Shown here one piece after another: positions 27,099 through 36,557 of a DNA stretch of 64,000 nucleotides (positions are counted from its first letter, which is position 1; the number at the start of each line of letters is the position of its first letter). Origin of the DNA: Planktothrix paucivesiculata PCC 9631 (GTDB lineage Bacteria > Cyanobacteriota > Cyanobacteriia > Cyanobacteriales > Microcoleaceae); the NCBI RefSeq assembly GCF_900009265.2, contig NZ_LR734982.1, forward strand, positions 40,684 to 104,683, written 5' to 3'. The translations under genes and the position numbers were made by a program. A model generated the notes under the pieces. It did not search any database and was not told where the DNA came from. It saw only the letters and a program-made list of their open reading frames with translations.

Positions 27099-28871
27099 AT
27101 GGCTCAAAAATCCTCCTCTTCTGTCACTTTTCCTGCTGTTATTTTATGGCTAATGTATTTAATCCCTATTTTGGGAGTAACTGGATTTATTATTTGTTTT
27201 GGGGTGAATGTTCCCTTTTATGATCAGTGGGTTATACCTGCTTTATTTGAAAAAACAGCCACGGGAACATTACAATTTAAAGACTTATTTGAACTCCATA
27301 ACAACCATCGCATCCTATTTCCTCGCTTGATTTTTATTGTTTTAGGATTTTTTTCAAGTTGGAATATTAAATTAGAGCTTTTTTTTAGTTTGGGATTGGC
27401 AATATTAACCTTTGTATTGTTATATAAAATTTCTGCTAATTCCTCAAAAAATCAAAACTATTTCTTTCATTTTACCAATTTATTAACGGCTTTAATCTTT
27501 TTCTCTTTAGCTCAATCGGAAAATTGGCTTTGGGGATTTCAAATTGCTATATTTTTAATCAATTTTTGTGTAATTCTCAGTTGTTTTATTTTAAATAATA
27601 ATAAAATTAAGCCTAAAAAAAAGTTGTTATTTGCTGCGATTCTTTGTTTGATTGCCAGTTTTTCATCTGCCCAAGGTTTAATGAGTTGGTTGGCTTTAAT
27701 ACCTGGGGTTATAGTGATTTCAGAATCAGGGAATCAACGAAAAAAATACCTGACTTTTTGGATAACTTTATTTTTACTTTCCAGTTTAATTTACTCCATT
27801 GGATACACTCAAGAACCCAAAACGATTAATCTTTCGCTCCTAGAAAAGTTATTGACTCTGATTCAATTCTTTTTTAATGTGATTGCTGTACCCCTAACAA
27901 ATTCTCAAAATTTTAGTATTTGGATCGGAATAATTATTGTCTTTAATTTTATTATTTTAGGAAGTTACTGTCTGATTAATCGAAAAAACAAAAAATATTT
28001 AATAAAATTATGCTCTCCTTGGTTTTCGATTGGAATATTTTCTATCCTATGTTCACTTTTAATAACATTAGGTCGTTATAGTTATGGGGCAAATTATGCT
28101 ATTTATACATCTCGATATACCAGCCATTCTTTACTATTAATTATTGCTGTTATTCAACTTTGGTTTATTATTATTTCAGAAGGTAATTTTTATTTTAAAA
28201 ATTATTATCCCAAACTCATTTATAGTTTTATCGGAGGAATTTTAGTTTGTTTAATTGCGGTAAAATCAGAAATAGCGATCGCTCAAGCCCAAACGGATAT
28301 CATTAATAAACAACGGGGAGAAACCTGTTTAGAACTAATTAACTATTTAGAAAACTCAAAATTCTTTAAAACCGATCCTGAACGCTGCTTATTAAGATTA
28401 AGTAAAACCACTTGGTGGATTCAAGATGGAGTTAAACAACTTCAGACCGTTAATCTCAGAAATTGGGCAAATAATATCACATTCAAAACAGAATCAGAAC
28501 AACTTTATGGTTATATTGATTTTCCCTTATCCCGTGAGCAACCTTTAAAACTCAAACCCCAAGATTCCTTCACCTTAAAAGGATGGGCAATTTTTCCCGA
28601 GCAACAAAATCAGCCGCAACTCGTCTTTTTTTCCCAGGGAAATCAACGCTCTTTTTTTGCCCAAGCTAATGTGGGTTTGAATAGTCCAGATATTGCTCAA
28701 GTTTTGGATTCTCCACTATATGATTATGCGCGATGGGAAGTTACAATTCCTGCTGTACAATTGCATCAAGGGAGGGGAAACATAACGATTAAAGCCTGGG
28801 TCTATAATCCTGATGGGAATGAGTTTATACCCTTGCGCGGAGCAGTCAAGATTATGCTTGAAAAAAACTAA
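27099..28871 (+). CDS. Polytopic membrane protein with C-terminal beta domain, function unknown
   Basis: This 590-residue protein has about ten hydrophobic segments in residues 10-410 (for example FPAVILWLMYLIPILGVTGFIICFG and LLIIAVIQLWFIIISEG). A soluble C-terminal domain (about 430-590) reads as a beta sandwich. The layout resembles membrane-embedded glycosyltransferase-like proteins (GT-C), but no DXD or similar motif can be assigned, so the function is left open. The gene lies between the secretion genes and the dTDP-rhamnose genes, and is A+T-rich. A role in cell-surface glycan synthesis or transfer is plausible from its place only. Confidence 0.65.
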   Translation: MAQKSSSSVTFPAVILWLMYLIPILGVTGFIICFGVNVPFYDQWVIPALFEKTATGTLQFKDLFELHNNHRILFPRLIFIVLGFFSSWNIKLELFFSLGLAILTFVLLYKISANSSKNQNYFFHFTNLLTALIFFSLAQSENWLWGFQIAIFLINFCVILSCFILNNNKIKPKKKLLFAAILCLIASFSSAQGLMSWLALIPGVIVISESGNQRKKYLTFWITLFLLSSLIYSIGYTQEPKTINLSLLEKLLTLIQFFFNVIAVPLTNSQNFSIWIGIIIVFNFIILGSYCLINRKNKKYLIKLCSPWFSIGIFSILCSLLITLGRYSYGANYAIYTSRYTSHSLLLIIAVIQLWFIIISEGNFYFKNYYPKLIYSFIGGILVCLIAVKSEIAIAQAQTDIINKQRGETCLELINYLENSKFFKTDPERCLLRLSKTTWWIQDGVKQLQTVNLRNWANNITFKTESEQLYGYIDFPLSREQPLKLKPQDSFTLKGWAIFPEQQNQPQLVFFSQGNQRSFFAQANVGLNSPDIAQVLDSPLYDYARWEVTIPAVQLHQGRGNITIKAWVYNPDGNEFIPLRGAVKIMLEKN

Positions 28872-28945
28872 CCTTTAATTCCGTTTTGATCAAGTAGCAA
28901 GAATTTGGTACAATATTTAGTCGCTGATCACAATTCTACCTAAAC

Positions 28946-29494
28946 ATGACTATTACTCCTACAAAAATTCCAGATGTTTTTATCATCGAACCCAAAGTTT
29001 TTGGGGATGAAAGAGGCTTTTTCTTTGAAAGTTTTAACCAGAAAAATTTTACCGAAAAAACAGGAATTACCTCGGAGTTTGTACAAGACAATCATTCTCG
29101 TTCTGTTAAAGGTGTTTTGAGAGGTTTACATTATCAAATACAACAAACTCAAGGTAAATTATTGCGTGTTGTTGCCGGGGAAATTTTTGATGTTGCCGTA
29201 GATATGAGAAAAAGTTCTCCAACTTTTGGAGAGTGGGTTGGTTGCATTCTCAGTGCAGAAAATAAGCGACAATTTTGGGTTCCACCGGGATTTGCCCATG
29301 GCTTTTTAGTAACTTCAGAAATTGCTGAAGTATTATATAAAACCACCGACTATTATGCACCCAACTATGAGCGATCTTTGCTTTGGAATGATCCTGACGT
29401 TGGCATTGATTGGCCCTTAGAGGGAATTACACCGATTTTGTCGGCAAAAGATCAAGCAGGTCAACCTTTGAAAACGGCGGAATTTTTCTCATGA
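28946..29494 (+). CDS. rfbC: dTDP-4-dehydrorhamnose 3,5-epimerase
   Basis: The 182-residue protein matches RmlC in length and motifs. DERGFFFESFNQKNF is the substrate-binding start, NHSRSVKGVLRGLHYQ carries the catalytic His, and FWVPPGFAHGFLVTSE is the conserved jelly-roll loop. It epimerises C3 and C5 of dTDP-4-keto-6-deoxyglucose in dTDP-L-rhamnose synthesis, in the cytoplasm. Its stop overlaps the rfbD start by four bases, so the two are translationally coupled. The dehydratase gene rfbB is not in the window. Confidence 0.95.
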   Translation: MTITPTKIPDVFIIEPKVFGDERGFFFESFNQKNFTEKTGITSEFVQDNHSRSVKGVLRGLHYQIQQTQGKLLRVVAGEIFDVAVDMRKSSPTFGEWVGCILSAENKRQFWVPPGFAHGFLVTSEIAEVLYKTTDYYAPNYERSLLWNDPDVGIDWPLEGITPILSAKDQAGQPLKTAEFFS

Positions 29495-30366
29495 AACCCA
29501 TTTTATTGATCGGAAAAGATGGTCAACTCGGTCAAGAATTGCAGCCTTTCCTCACTTCCATGGGGTCATTAGTGAGTGTCGGACGAGATACCCTTGATTT
29601 ATCTCAAACTCAAGAAATTGCAAGGTTAATTGAGAAAATACAACCGGAATGGGTGATTAATGCCGCCGCTTATACCGCAGTAGATAAGGCGGAAAGTGAA
29701 CCGGAATTAGCCCTAAAAATCAATGGAATTGCACCCGGTATTTTAGCTAAAAGCTGTCAGCAATTAGATGCAACATTGATTCACATTTCCACGGATTATG
29801 TCTTTGATGGAACCCAAAGCCATCCCTATATTGAAACCGATCCGACTCACCCTTTAGGTGTTTATGGAGAATCAAAATTAGCCGGAGAAATGGCAATTCA
29901 AGCAACCCAAGCTAAATTTGCAATTCTGCGAACAGCCTGGGTTTATGGTGTAGGTGGAACCGGAAATTTTGTCAAAACCATGTTACGGTTGGGCAAAGAC
30001 CGGGAAGAAATTCGGGTGGTCAGTGATCAGGTGGGAAGTCCGACTTGGACGGGAGATTTAGCCCAATCTATTGTGCAATTAATGCCTCTTTTGAATCCCG
30101 AAACCTACGGAATTTATCACTGTACTAATAGTGGTGTGACCAGTTGGTATGATTTTGCGATCGCCATTTTTGAAGAAGCCAAACTATTAGGTTTTCCTCT
30201 TAAAATTGAGCGCGTTATTCCTATTACCACCGCCGAATATCCAACGCCAGCAACTCGTCCCGCCTATTCAGTTTTAAGTGGGAAAAAATTAGCAAATCTT
30301 CTGGGAAATCATACCCCTCAATGGCGGCAAGGACTGCGGAAAATGTTACAGGAATTAAAACCGTAG
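29491..30366 (+). CDS. rfbD: dTDP-4-dehydrorhamnose reductase
   Basis: The ATG at 29491 gives a 291-residue enzyme starting MKPILLIGKDGQLGQEL, the normal Rossmann start; upstream in-frame codons overlap rfbC and are rejected. GKDGQLGQ is the NADP-binding loop. STDYVFDG and the YGESKLAGE active-site Tyr-Lys pair (YxxxK) are present, as is TAWVYG. It performs the last step to dTDP-L-rhamnose. It forms an ATGA overlap with rfbC. After it comes a palindromic repeat and then rfbA, all on the same strand. Confidence 0.95.
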   Translation: MKPILLIGKDGQLGQELQPFLTSMGSLVSVGRDTLDLSQTQEIARLIEKIQPEWVINAAAYTAVDKAESEPELALKINGIAPGILAKSCQQLDATLIHISTDYVFDGTQSHPYIETDPTHPLGVYGESKLAGEMAIQATQAKFAILRTAWVYGVGGTGNFVKTMLRLGKDREEIRVVSDQVGSPTWTGDLAQSIVQLMPLLNPETYGIYHCTNSGVTSWYDFAIAIFEEAKLLGFPLKIERVIPITTAEYPTPATRPAYSVLSGKKLANLLGNHTPQWRQGLRKMLQELKP

Positions 30367-30390
30367 AGATGTTCCATGGAATGTCTCTAC
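30363..30390. repeat. Palindromic repeat (GTAGAGATGTTCC variant), intergenic copy
   Basis: A 28-bp near-palindrome with outer arms GTAGAGA and TCTCTAC and centre TTCCATGGAA. It overlaps the last codon and stop of rfbD (CCGTAG). It belongs to the same family as the copy at 27050. Confidence 0.8.
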
Positions 30391-30448
30391 AGGATGTTTT
30401 CAGAAATTCTAAACTGATGAATTGTCTATTAACCCCTAACGATTAATT

Positions 30449-31522
30449 ATGAAAGCACTGATTCTTTCCGGTGGAAAAGGAACAAGATTACGCCCCTTGA
30501 CCTATACGGGTGCAAAACAATTAGTTCCCGTCGCCAATAAACCGATTTTATGGTATGGAATTGAAGGAATTGTGGCGGCTGGAATTACAGAAATTGGGAT
30601 TATTATTAGTCCAGAAACTGGAGAAGAAGTTAAAAATTTAACGGGGAATGGCGATCGCTTTGGGGCAAAAATCACCTATATTTTACAAGATCAACCCGCC
30701 GGACTCGCCCATGCGGTGAAAGTGGCTCAACCCTTTTTAGGGGACTCTCCTTTTATTATGTATTTGGGAGATAACTTAATTGAAAGTCAACTGAGTCAGT
30801 TTTCTGAACGGTTTAAACAGCAACAACTCGATGCTTTAATTCTACTCAGAACAGTCAGTAATCCCAGTGCCTTTGGGGTAGCCGTTGTTGATGATCAAGG
30901 ACGGGTTTTAAAGTTAATTGAAAAGCCTAAAGTTCCGCCATCAAATTTAGCTTTAGTTGGGGTTTATTTTTTTGATAAAACCATTCATGAGGCGATCGCT
31001 AAAATTCAACCTTCTCCCAGAGGAGAACTAGAAATTACCGATGCTATTCAACAACTGATTGATGATCGCAAAAGTGTAGAAGCTTGTACCTTAGAAGGGT
31101 GGTGGTTAGATACAGGAAAAAAAGATGATTTACTAAGCGCCAATCAGATTATTTTAGATTCCTGTATTACCTACGATGTAGCCGTAGAAATAGACGAAAA
31201 AAGTCAAATCTTAGGACGGGTTAAAATTGGTAAAGGTACAAAATTAATCAACTGTAGTGTGCGGGGGCCGGTGATTATTGGGGAAAATTGCCATTTAGAA
31301 AATTGCTTTGTTGGCCCCTATAGTAGTATTGACAATAAAGTCACTTTAATTGATGCAGAAATCGAGCATAGTGTACTCTTGAGTGAGGCTAAAATTATTG
31401 GGATTAATCAACGCATTGTAGATACAGTTATTGGTCGTCGAGCCAGTTTAAGTACCGCACCTCAAAGACCTAAAGCCCTACGGTTTATGATTGGAGATGA
31501 TAGTCAAGTTGAATTAGCGTGA
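30449..31522 (+). CDS. rfbA: Glucose-1-phosphate thymidylyltransferase, long form
   Basis: The 357-residue protein starts MKALILSGGKGTRLRPLTYTGAKQLVPVANKP, the nucleotidyltransferase signature with the catalytic Arg and Lys. MYLGDNL holds the metal-binding Asp. Residues from about 240 form a left-handed beta-helix-type C-terminal extension (ILGRVKIGKGTKLINCSVRGPV), so this is the long form typical of cyanobacteria and actinobacteria rather than the short enterobacterial RmlA. It makes dTDP-glucose, the first step of the rhamnose pathway. Its TGA overlaps the GTG start of the next gene. Confidence 0.92.
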   Translation: MKALILSGGKGTRLRPLTYTGAKQLVPVANKPILWYGIEGIVAAGITEIGIIISPETGEEVKNLTGNGDRFGAKITYILQDQPAGLAHAVKVAQPFLGDSPFIMYLGDNLIESQLSQFSERFKQQQLDALILLRTVSNPSAFGVAVVDDQGRVLKLIEKPKVPPSNLALVGVYFFDKTIHEAIAKIQPSPRGELEITDAIQQLIDDRKSVEACTLEGWWLDTGKKDDLLSANQIILDSCITYDVAVEIDEKSQILGRVKIGKGTKLINCSVRGPVIIGENCHLENCFVGPYSSIDNKVTLIDAEIEHSVLLSEAKIIGINQRIVDTVIGRRASLSTAPQRPKALRFMIGDDSQVELA

Positions 31523-32400
31523 TTTACTGGATAACGGTTAATTATTACTCCACCGAATTAATTCAAAGGTTAATTAATTCTCTCGTAGAGACGTGCCACG
31601 GCGCGTCTCCACAGGGGATAAATTATCAAATAATTATCATTAACAATTCTCCCGACGATCTCTCTATTTATCGTCTAAAATCTCCGTATGTTGTAGTATT
31701 TGACGCACCTGAAAATATTGGATTTGGTCGAGCTTGTAATCTGGGCTTAACTTGGGTTTATCAACAAGATTCTCAAGCTATTGTGTGGTTAATTAATCCC
31801 GATGCGTATTTATCTAAAAATGCCCTATCCCCAGGAATTGAATTATTTAAAAATTACCCAGAATTATCTATTTTAGGAACAGTTATTTACAATTCTAAAG
31901 GAGAATTAGAGTTTACAGAAGGACAATTTAACCCCAAAACAGGCATAATTAAGGTCTGTAATCAACTATCAGAAACCTTACAAAATCAACCTTACCAGTT
32001 AACAGATTGGGTATCGGGATGCAGTCTATTAATTAATTTAAAAAACTTTAGAGAATGTCCTCAATTTGATTCTAACTATTTTCTCTATTATGAAGATTTT
32101 GATTTCTGTTTAAGGTATCGAAACCAAGGACATCAAATTGGGATTACTGCACAAATTCAAGTATTTCATCAAACTTCATCCATTACCCAAAGAAACCCTA
32201 ACCTTAAACTTCAATACAGTATTTACAGTTACCTCCTCAGTCTTCATAAACATACCCGTAAAGCTGTTCTGCTCTACTGGTTATTTAGAATTAGTTTTGT
32301 AGGTTTAATTACCATCTTAATTACTCCTCAAAAATCTTGGTATAAACTCAAAGGGGTTATAAATTTTATTGTTGATAATATCAAAAATAAGCTATTATAG
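31519..32400 (+). CDS. GT2 glycosyltransferase (rhamnosyltransferase-like) carrying an in-frame repeat
   Basis: This 293-residue GT2 enzyme starts at a GTG that overlaps the rfbA stop (GTGA). ITVNYYSTELIQRLINSL is the first strand and helix; IIIINNSPDD follows; LINPDAYLSKNAL holds the acidic metal motif; and FFLYYEDFDFCLRYRNQGHQ-like acceptor residues come near 190. A C-terminal hydrophobic stretch (VLLYWLFRISFVGLITILI) may anchor it in the membrane. Bases 31585-31612, encoding VETCHGAS between the first helix and second strand, are a copy of the dispersed palindrome, inserted without breaking the frame. A rhamnosyltransferase role is inferred from coupling to rfbA. Confidence 0.85.
   Translation: MIYWITVNYYSTELIQRLINSLVETCHGASPQGINYQIIIINNSPDDLSIYRLKSPYVVVFDAPENIGFGRACNLGLTWVYQQDSQAIVWLINPDAYLSKNALSPGIELFKNYPELSILGTVIYNSKGELEFTEGQFNPKTGIIKVCNQLSETLQNQPYQLTDWVSGCSLLINLKNFRECPQFDSNYFLYYEDFDFCLRYRNQGHQIGITAQIQVFHQTSSITQRNPNLKLQYSIYSYLLSLHKHTRKAVLLYWLFRISFVGLITILITPQKSWYKLKGVINFIVDNIKNKLL
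31585..31612 (+). repeat. Palindromic repeat copy inside a coding region (GT2 gene)
   Basis: The sequence begins GTAGAGACGTGCCACGG and ends CGCGTCTCCAC, matching the 27050 copy with few changes. It is translated in frame as VETCHGAS within the GT2 gene 31519-32400. Confidence 0.85.
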
Positions 32401-32431
32401 ATTTAGTAATATTTTCAATTATAGATTTTTT

Positions 32432-33505
32432 ATGAGTAATTCACTCTTGATTAATTTATCATTTTTAATTCCTGAACCCACGGGAATATCTATTTATGCT
32501 AGTCATATTTTACCCGCTTTAAAACCTCTGCAACCTACCTTATTAACCTCTCAAGAAAAACCCGATTATTCTTGTTATTCCGTTCCCAATAATATGACCC
32601 CCGACCAAGGAACAAAGGGACATCTCAGGAGGTTAATTTGGACACAGTTTAAACTCCCTAAAATTTATCAGCAATTAAAGGGAAATTTGATATTTTCTCC
32701 AGTTACAGAAGCCCCTTTATATTCAGGATGTCGGTCAATTGTAATGGCTCATGATTTGATTCCATTAAGATTTCCGAGGCGAGGTTCTCGGTTAACAGCT
32801 TATTTTAAATATTATATTCCCTTGGTATTATCTCAAGCCGAACATATTGTCTGTAATTCCATCGCAACGGCTCAAGATTTAATCGAATTTTTTAACATTC
32901 CAGAACAGAAAATTACACCCATTCCCCTCGCCTACAACCCGCAACGATTTCAATTTTTAGACTTACCAACCCGCAATTATTTTCTCTATATTGGTCGTCA
33001 TGATGCTCATAAAAATGTGTCCCGATTAATTAATGCTTTTGCCGGGTTAAAAAAACCATCAGACTATGAATTATGGTTAGCTGGCCCAACGGATGAAACT
33101 TATACCCCGGAACTGAAAAGGCAAGTTCAAGAGTTAGAATTAACTCAAAAAGTAAAGTTTTTAAATTATGTTCCTACCAATGAATTAACCACAATAATTA
33201 ATCAAGCCATTGCTGTTGTTTTTCCCAGTCTTTGGGAGGGGTTTGGTTTCCCGGTTTTAGAAGCCATGGCTTGCGGAACTCCCGTGATTACTTCTAACCT
33301 ATCTTCCTTACCGGAAGTGGGGGGAAAGGCGGCATTATATGTTAATCCTTATCAAGTAGAAGAAATTACAGAAGCCATGGAAACCTTAGCTAATAGTACA
33401 GAAATGCGATCGCATTTAAGACAATTAGGATTAACACAAGTTAAACAATTTAGTTGGGAAAAAACTGGAGAAAAAACAGCAGAAGTGATTCAAAAATATT
33501 TATAA
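32432..33505 (+). CDS. GT4-family glycosyltransferase
   Basis: The ATG at 32432 is preferred, giving 357 residues; the TTG at 32369 lies within the preceding gene. [23 protein letters not shown] is the GT-B start. [21 protein letters not shown] near residue 185 begins the C-terminal domain. [31 protein letters not shown] holds the conserved E-x7-E nucleotide-sugar site. Motifs resemble mannosyl- and rhamnosyltransferases acting on lipid-linked glycans. It follows the GT2 gene by 31 bases and closes the rfb cluster. Confidence 0.88.
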   Translation: MSNSLLINLSFLIPEPTGISIYASHILPALKPLQPTLLTSQEKPDYSCYSVPNNMTPDQGTKGHLRRLIWTQFKLPKIYQQLKGNLIFSPVTEAPLYSGCRSIVMAHDLIPLRFPRRGSRLTAYFKYYIPLVLSQAEHIVCNSIATAQDLIEFFNIPEQKITPIPLAYNPQRFQFLDLPTRNYFLYIGRHDAHKNVSRLINAFAGLKKPSDYELWLAGPTDETYTPELKRQVQELELTQKVKFLNYVPTNELTTIINQAIAVVFPSLWEGFGFPVLEAMACGTPVITSNLSSLPEVGGKAALYVNPYQVEEITEAMETLANSTEMRSHLRQLGLTQVKQFSWEKTGEKTAEVIQKYL

Positions 33506-34085
33506 TATCTGTCGTTGCTAGGTTTAATCCATTGATTACAACTTAATCTTAGAGTAGAGATGTCGCACTACTGCGTAAGGTCTATAGCAATTTTTAAGGG
33601 ATACTCAGGTTTAAACTTTTCCTTTAAAATTATTTCTATCAGAGGCAACCATAGAGTCTCAATTTTTAAACTTTTTAAGTTCAGGAATCTTTGTCTGTTG
33701 CGTCGGCGACTTTCCATAGGAATCATTTTGCTGACGGGGTGACAACGCCGTTAAAAAGTTGATACAATCAAGGACATAGCCCTTAAGCGCCTGTGAAAAA
33801 AAGGCAACTTATCGACTGGGTATATGTGCTGCGACCCAGATTGGATCTATATCCTAGTCTTTTCTGTCACCCGCCCAGTAATCTTTCTTTACATAGTATT
33901 GTTTATTTATAGTGCTTCGCGCTGGTCTAGTTACAAGATAGAATAGGATAAACCCAAGAAAAAGAAGTAGTAGATTTTATGGCAATCGGATATAGTGAAG
34001 ATCTAAGAGTTCGTGCTCTTGCCCCTTAGTGTCTCAATTTCAACCCCATAGAACATAAGTTGAATATAAAATAATTTTATGTATT
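33506..34085. other. 580-bp intergenic region with mobile-element debris
   Basis: No intact gene is visible; an ORF at 33560-33742 has no recognisable features. The stretch contains a 16-codon relic of an IS630-type transposase (33979-34029). GTAGAGATGT near 33554 resembles half of the palindromic repeat family. Confidence 0.5.
33979..34029 (+). pseudogene. N-terminal fragment of an IS630-type transposase
   Basis: A short frame encodes MAIGYSEDLRVRALAP and then stops. IS630-family transposases commonly begin with a (Y/P)S.DLR.RAL pattern, the start of their helix-turn-helix domain. Nothing downstream continues it: the methyltransferase gene starts 57 bases later. It is read as the remains of an element that was deleted or replaced. 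Confidence 0.55.
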
Positions 34086-36554
34086 ATGTCCAAAAAAACT
34101 CAAAATAATAACTCGATTTTTGGTGTTCAACTTTCTTTATTTGAAAATCAAAGAAAACTCGGTAAACATGGAACATTTATTCCTAATCACAAAGAAATAG
34201 TCCACCGTTGGTATCCTTATATCGAAGGTTTTTCTTCAGAATTTGCCAAAAGCATTATTGATAATTTTTGTATTGGTAATCGGGTATATGATCCCTTTGC
34301 GGGAACAGGGACTACAGTTAATGTTGCAGCTTCACTAGGACTTTCTGCTTTCTACTCAGAAGTTAATCCTTTTATGCGCTTAGTCATTGAATGCAAAACA
34401 AATGGCTTAAAAACCATGAGAAGTAGGGCTAATATTTTTCTTGAATATATGGATAGAATAGAGGATTATGCGCGGAATCATCTTCCCAGTTTAGATTATG
34501 CTCAAAACATCATTGAACAAGCATTTGGAAATAGCATCTATTTCAAAGCATCAAGATTGGTGGAAATTATAGCTTTAAAACAAGCCATAGCAGAATGTGA
34601 GTTTCCATGTTTAAGATGTAAAGATTTTGCAAATTTAGCTTTAGGATCAATCGCTGTCTCTTGTAGCGAGATGAAACGCGCTTCTGATTTACGCTACCGT
34701 AAAATTAATGAACAACTACCTGAAGATTTTTCAGTATTCAATATATTTAATCAAAAAAAACAGGAAATTTATTCAGATTTAATTCAAAATTATCCCGATT
34801 TTATAGATGTTATTTGTTTAGGGGAATCTGCTTTAATTGATTGTTCGACGGATAATGAAATTGACCTAGTATTAACTTCACCCCCTTATCTAAATGGTAC
34901 TAACTATTTCCGAAATACAAAACTAGAATTGTGGTTGACTAATTTTATCCAAAGCAAAAAGGATTTGGATTTTTTCCGAATTCAAGCATTAGCAGCAGGA
35001 ATTAATAATATTTCTAAGCGTGGACGGCAACCTATTATTATTCCTGAAGTGGAAGAAGTCGCATATATTTTAGAAAAAGTAACTTATGATCCAAGAATAC
35101 CTGAATTAGTTAGACGTTATTTTTCAGACTCATGTTTATGGATTCAAAAAATTTATAATCTATTGCGTCCCGGGGGCATGGCAGTTATTGATATTGGCGA
35201 CTCACGCTTTGCAGGAATTCACATAGCTACCGATCAATTCTTGAAATTGATTGCATCACAGCAAGGATTTTACTGTCATGAAGAACGATTTGTCAGAAGT
35301 CGAAAGTCAAAAGACGGAACGGATTTAAAACAAGTCTTACTGATTTTAGAAAAAACTAATCCAAATCGTGTTTGTGTGAAGTTGAACCCGTCTAATGATC
35401 AGAATATCAATCAGCTTAACAATGATGAATATAAAAATTTAGCCCAGAAATTTGCCCATTCACTTCCCCATTTGACAAAACCTTACAGTAGCCGAAATTG
35501 GGGACATACATTACATTCACTGTGTTCATATCAGGGTAAATTAAAGCCTGCGATTGCTCATTTCTTAATTAAGGAATTTACATCACCAGGAGATTCTGTA
35601 TTAGACCCCATGTCAGGTTGTGGAACTATTCCTTTAGAATCTTTATTGCAGGGTCGTTATCCTTTGGGTAATGATTTACAAGAACTAGGGTATATTTTAA
35701 CCAAAGCTAAAGTAGAAAGAGGTACAAATGATGAAGCCTATATTGTTCTTAATGATTTATTGAAATATGTAGACATTTATAAGAATAAACAAAATTTATC
35801 TACTTATGCCCATTTTGGTTTTAATGGTAAATTACCTGAATATTTTCACGAAGAAACACTCAAAGAAATATTAGCAGCACGCAATTATGTTCAACTTTAC
35901 CCCTGTAGTTCCTGGGGGCAATCTTTGGTATACTCCTCTCTACTCCATATTCTTCATGGGAATCGTCCCTATGCTCTCTCGAGACGTTCCCATCCAGTGA
36001 CTCCTTTCAAACCTTCTGGTAATTTAGATTATCGTCCTTTGGAACCTCGTTTAAAAGCTAAGGTCGAGAGGATGCTCCAACTAGAAGTACCGAAAAATCT
36101 TCAATGTGGAATGGCGACACAAGTTCCCTTTTCCCAACTAGATTATTTATATCAAAATACTGTTGATGTAGTGATTACATCACCTCCTTTTGCAGCATCA
36201 ACACGATTTTCTATTGCTAATTGGATGCGGTTATGGTTTGCGGGTTGGGAGCCTAGTGATTTTAAATCTCGTCAAGAGCAATTCTTAGAATATCAACAAC
36301 GCAAGTCAATGGATGTTTATGTTGAATTTTTTGATAGTGCTGCCAAATGGTTAAAACCCAGTGGGCGATTAATTATGCACGTTGGTCGGACAGCATCGTG
36401 TAATATGGCAGAGGAACTGATAAAACGCTCTGGGGAACATTTTAAACTGATATATTCATTTGACGAAGATATCCTTGGGCGTGAAAAATTCGGAATCCGT
36501 GACCAAGGTGCTACACAATCTCACCAATATTTATTTTTAGAAAAAAATCATTAA
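34086..36554 (+). CDS. DNA methyltransferase with two catalytic domains (type II R-M)
   Basis: This 822-residue protein contains two complete amino-methyltransferase domains. Domain 1 has motif I VYDPFAGTGTTVNVAASLG (near 69) and motif IV VLTSPPYLNGTNYF (near 261). Domain 2 has motif I VLDPMSGCGTIPLESLLQG (near 505) and motif IV VVITSPPFAAS (near 696). TSPP[YF] indicates methylation of an exocyclic amino group (N4-cytosine or N6-adenine). Motif I comes before motif IV in both halves. Two-headed methyltransferases usually protect the two different strands of an asymmetric target, as with type IIS systems. The convergent HNH nuclease and controller genes complete the system. The target sequence is not readable. 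Confidence 0.85.
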   Translation: MSKKTQNNNSIFGVQLSLFENQRKLGKHGTFIPNHKEIVHRWYPYIEGFSSEFAKSIIDNFCIGNRVYDPFAGTGTTVNVAASLGLSAFYSEVNPFMRLVIECKTNGLKTMRSRANIFLEYMDRIEDYARNHLPSLDYAQNIIEQAFGNSIYFKASRLVEIIALKQAIAECEFPCLRCKDFANLALGSIAVSCSEMKRASDLRYRKINEQLPEDFSVFNIFNQKKQEIYSDLIQNYPDFIDVICLGESALIDCSTDNEIDLVLTSPPYLNGTNYFRNTKLELWLTNFIQSKKDLDFFRIQALAAGINNISKRGRQPIIIPEVEEVAYILEKVTYDPRIPELVRRYFSDSCLWIQKIYNLLRPGGMAVIDIGDSRFAGIHIATDQFLKLIASQQGFYCHEERFVRSRKSKDGTDLKQVLLILEKTNPNRVCVKLNPSNDQNINQLNNDEYKNLAQKFAHSLPHLTKPYSSRNWGHTLHSLCSYQGKLKPAIAHFLIKEFTSPGDSVLDPMSGCGTIPLESLLQGRYPLGNDLQELGYILTKAKVERGTNDEAYIVLNDLLKYVDIYKNKQNLSTYAHFGFNGKLPEYFHEETLKEILAARNYVQLYPCSSWGQSLVYSSLLHILHGNRPYALSRRSHPVTPFKPSGNLDYRPLEPRLKAKVERMLQLEVPKNLQCGMATQVPFSQLDYLYQNTVDVVITSPPFAASTRFSIANWMRLWFAGWEPSDFKSRQEQFLEYQQRKSMDVYVEFFDSAAKWLKPSGRLIMHVGRTASCNMAEELIKRSGEHFKLIYSFDEDILGREKFGIRDQGATQSHQYLFLEKNH

Positions 36555-36557
36555 ATA

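Noticed and set aside
33560-33742. 60-residue ORF after the rfb cluster
   Set aside because: It has low-complexity hydrophobic and basic content, no ribosome binding site and lies among mobile-element debris.
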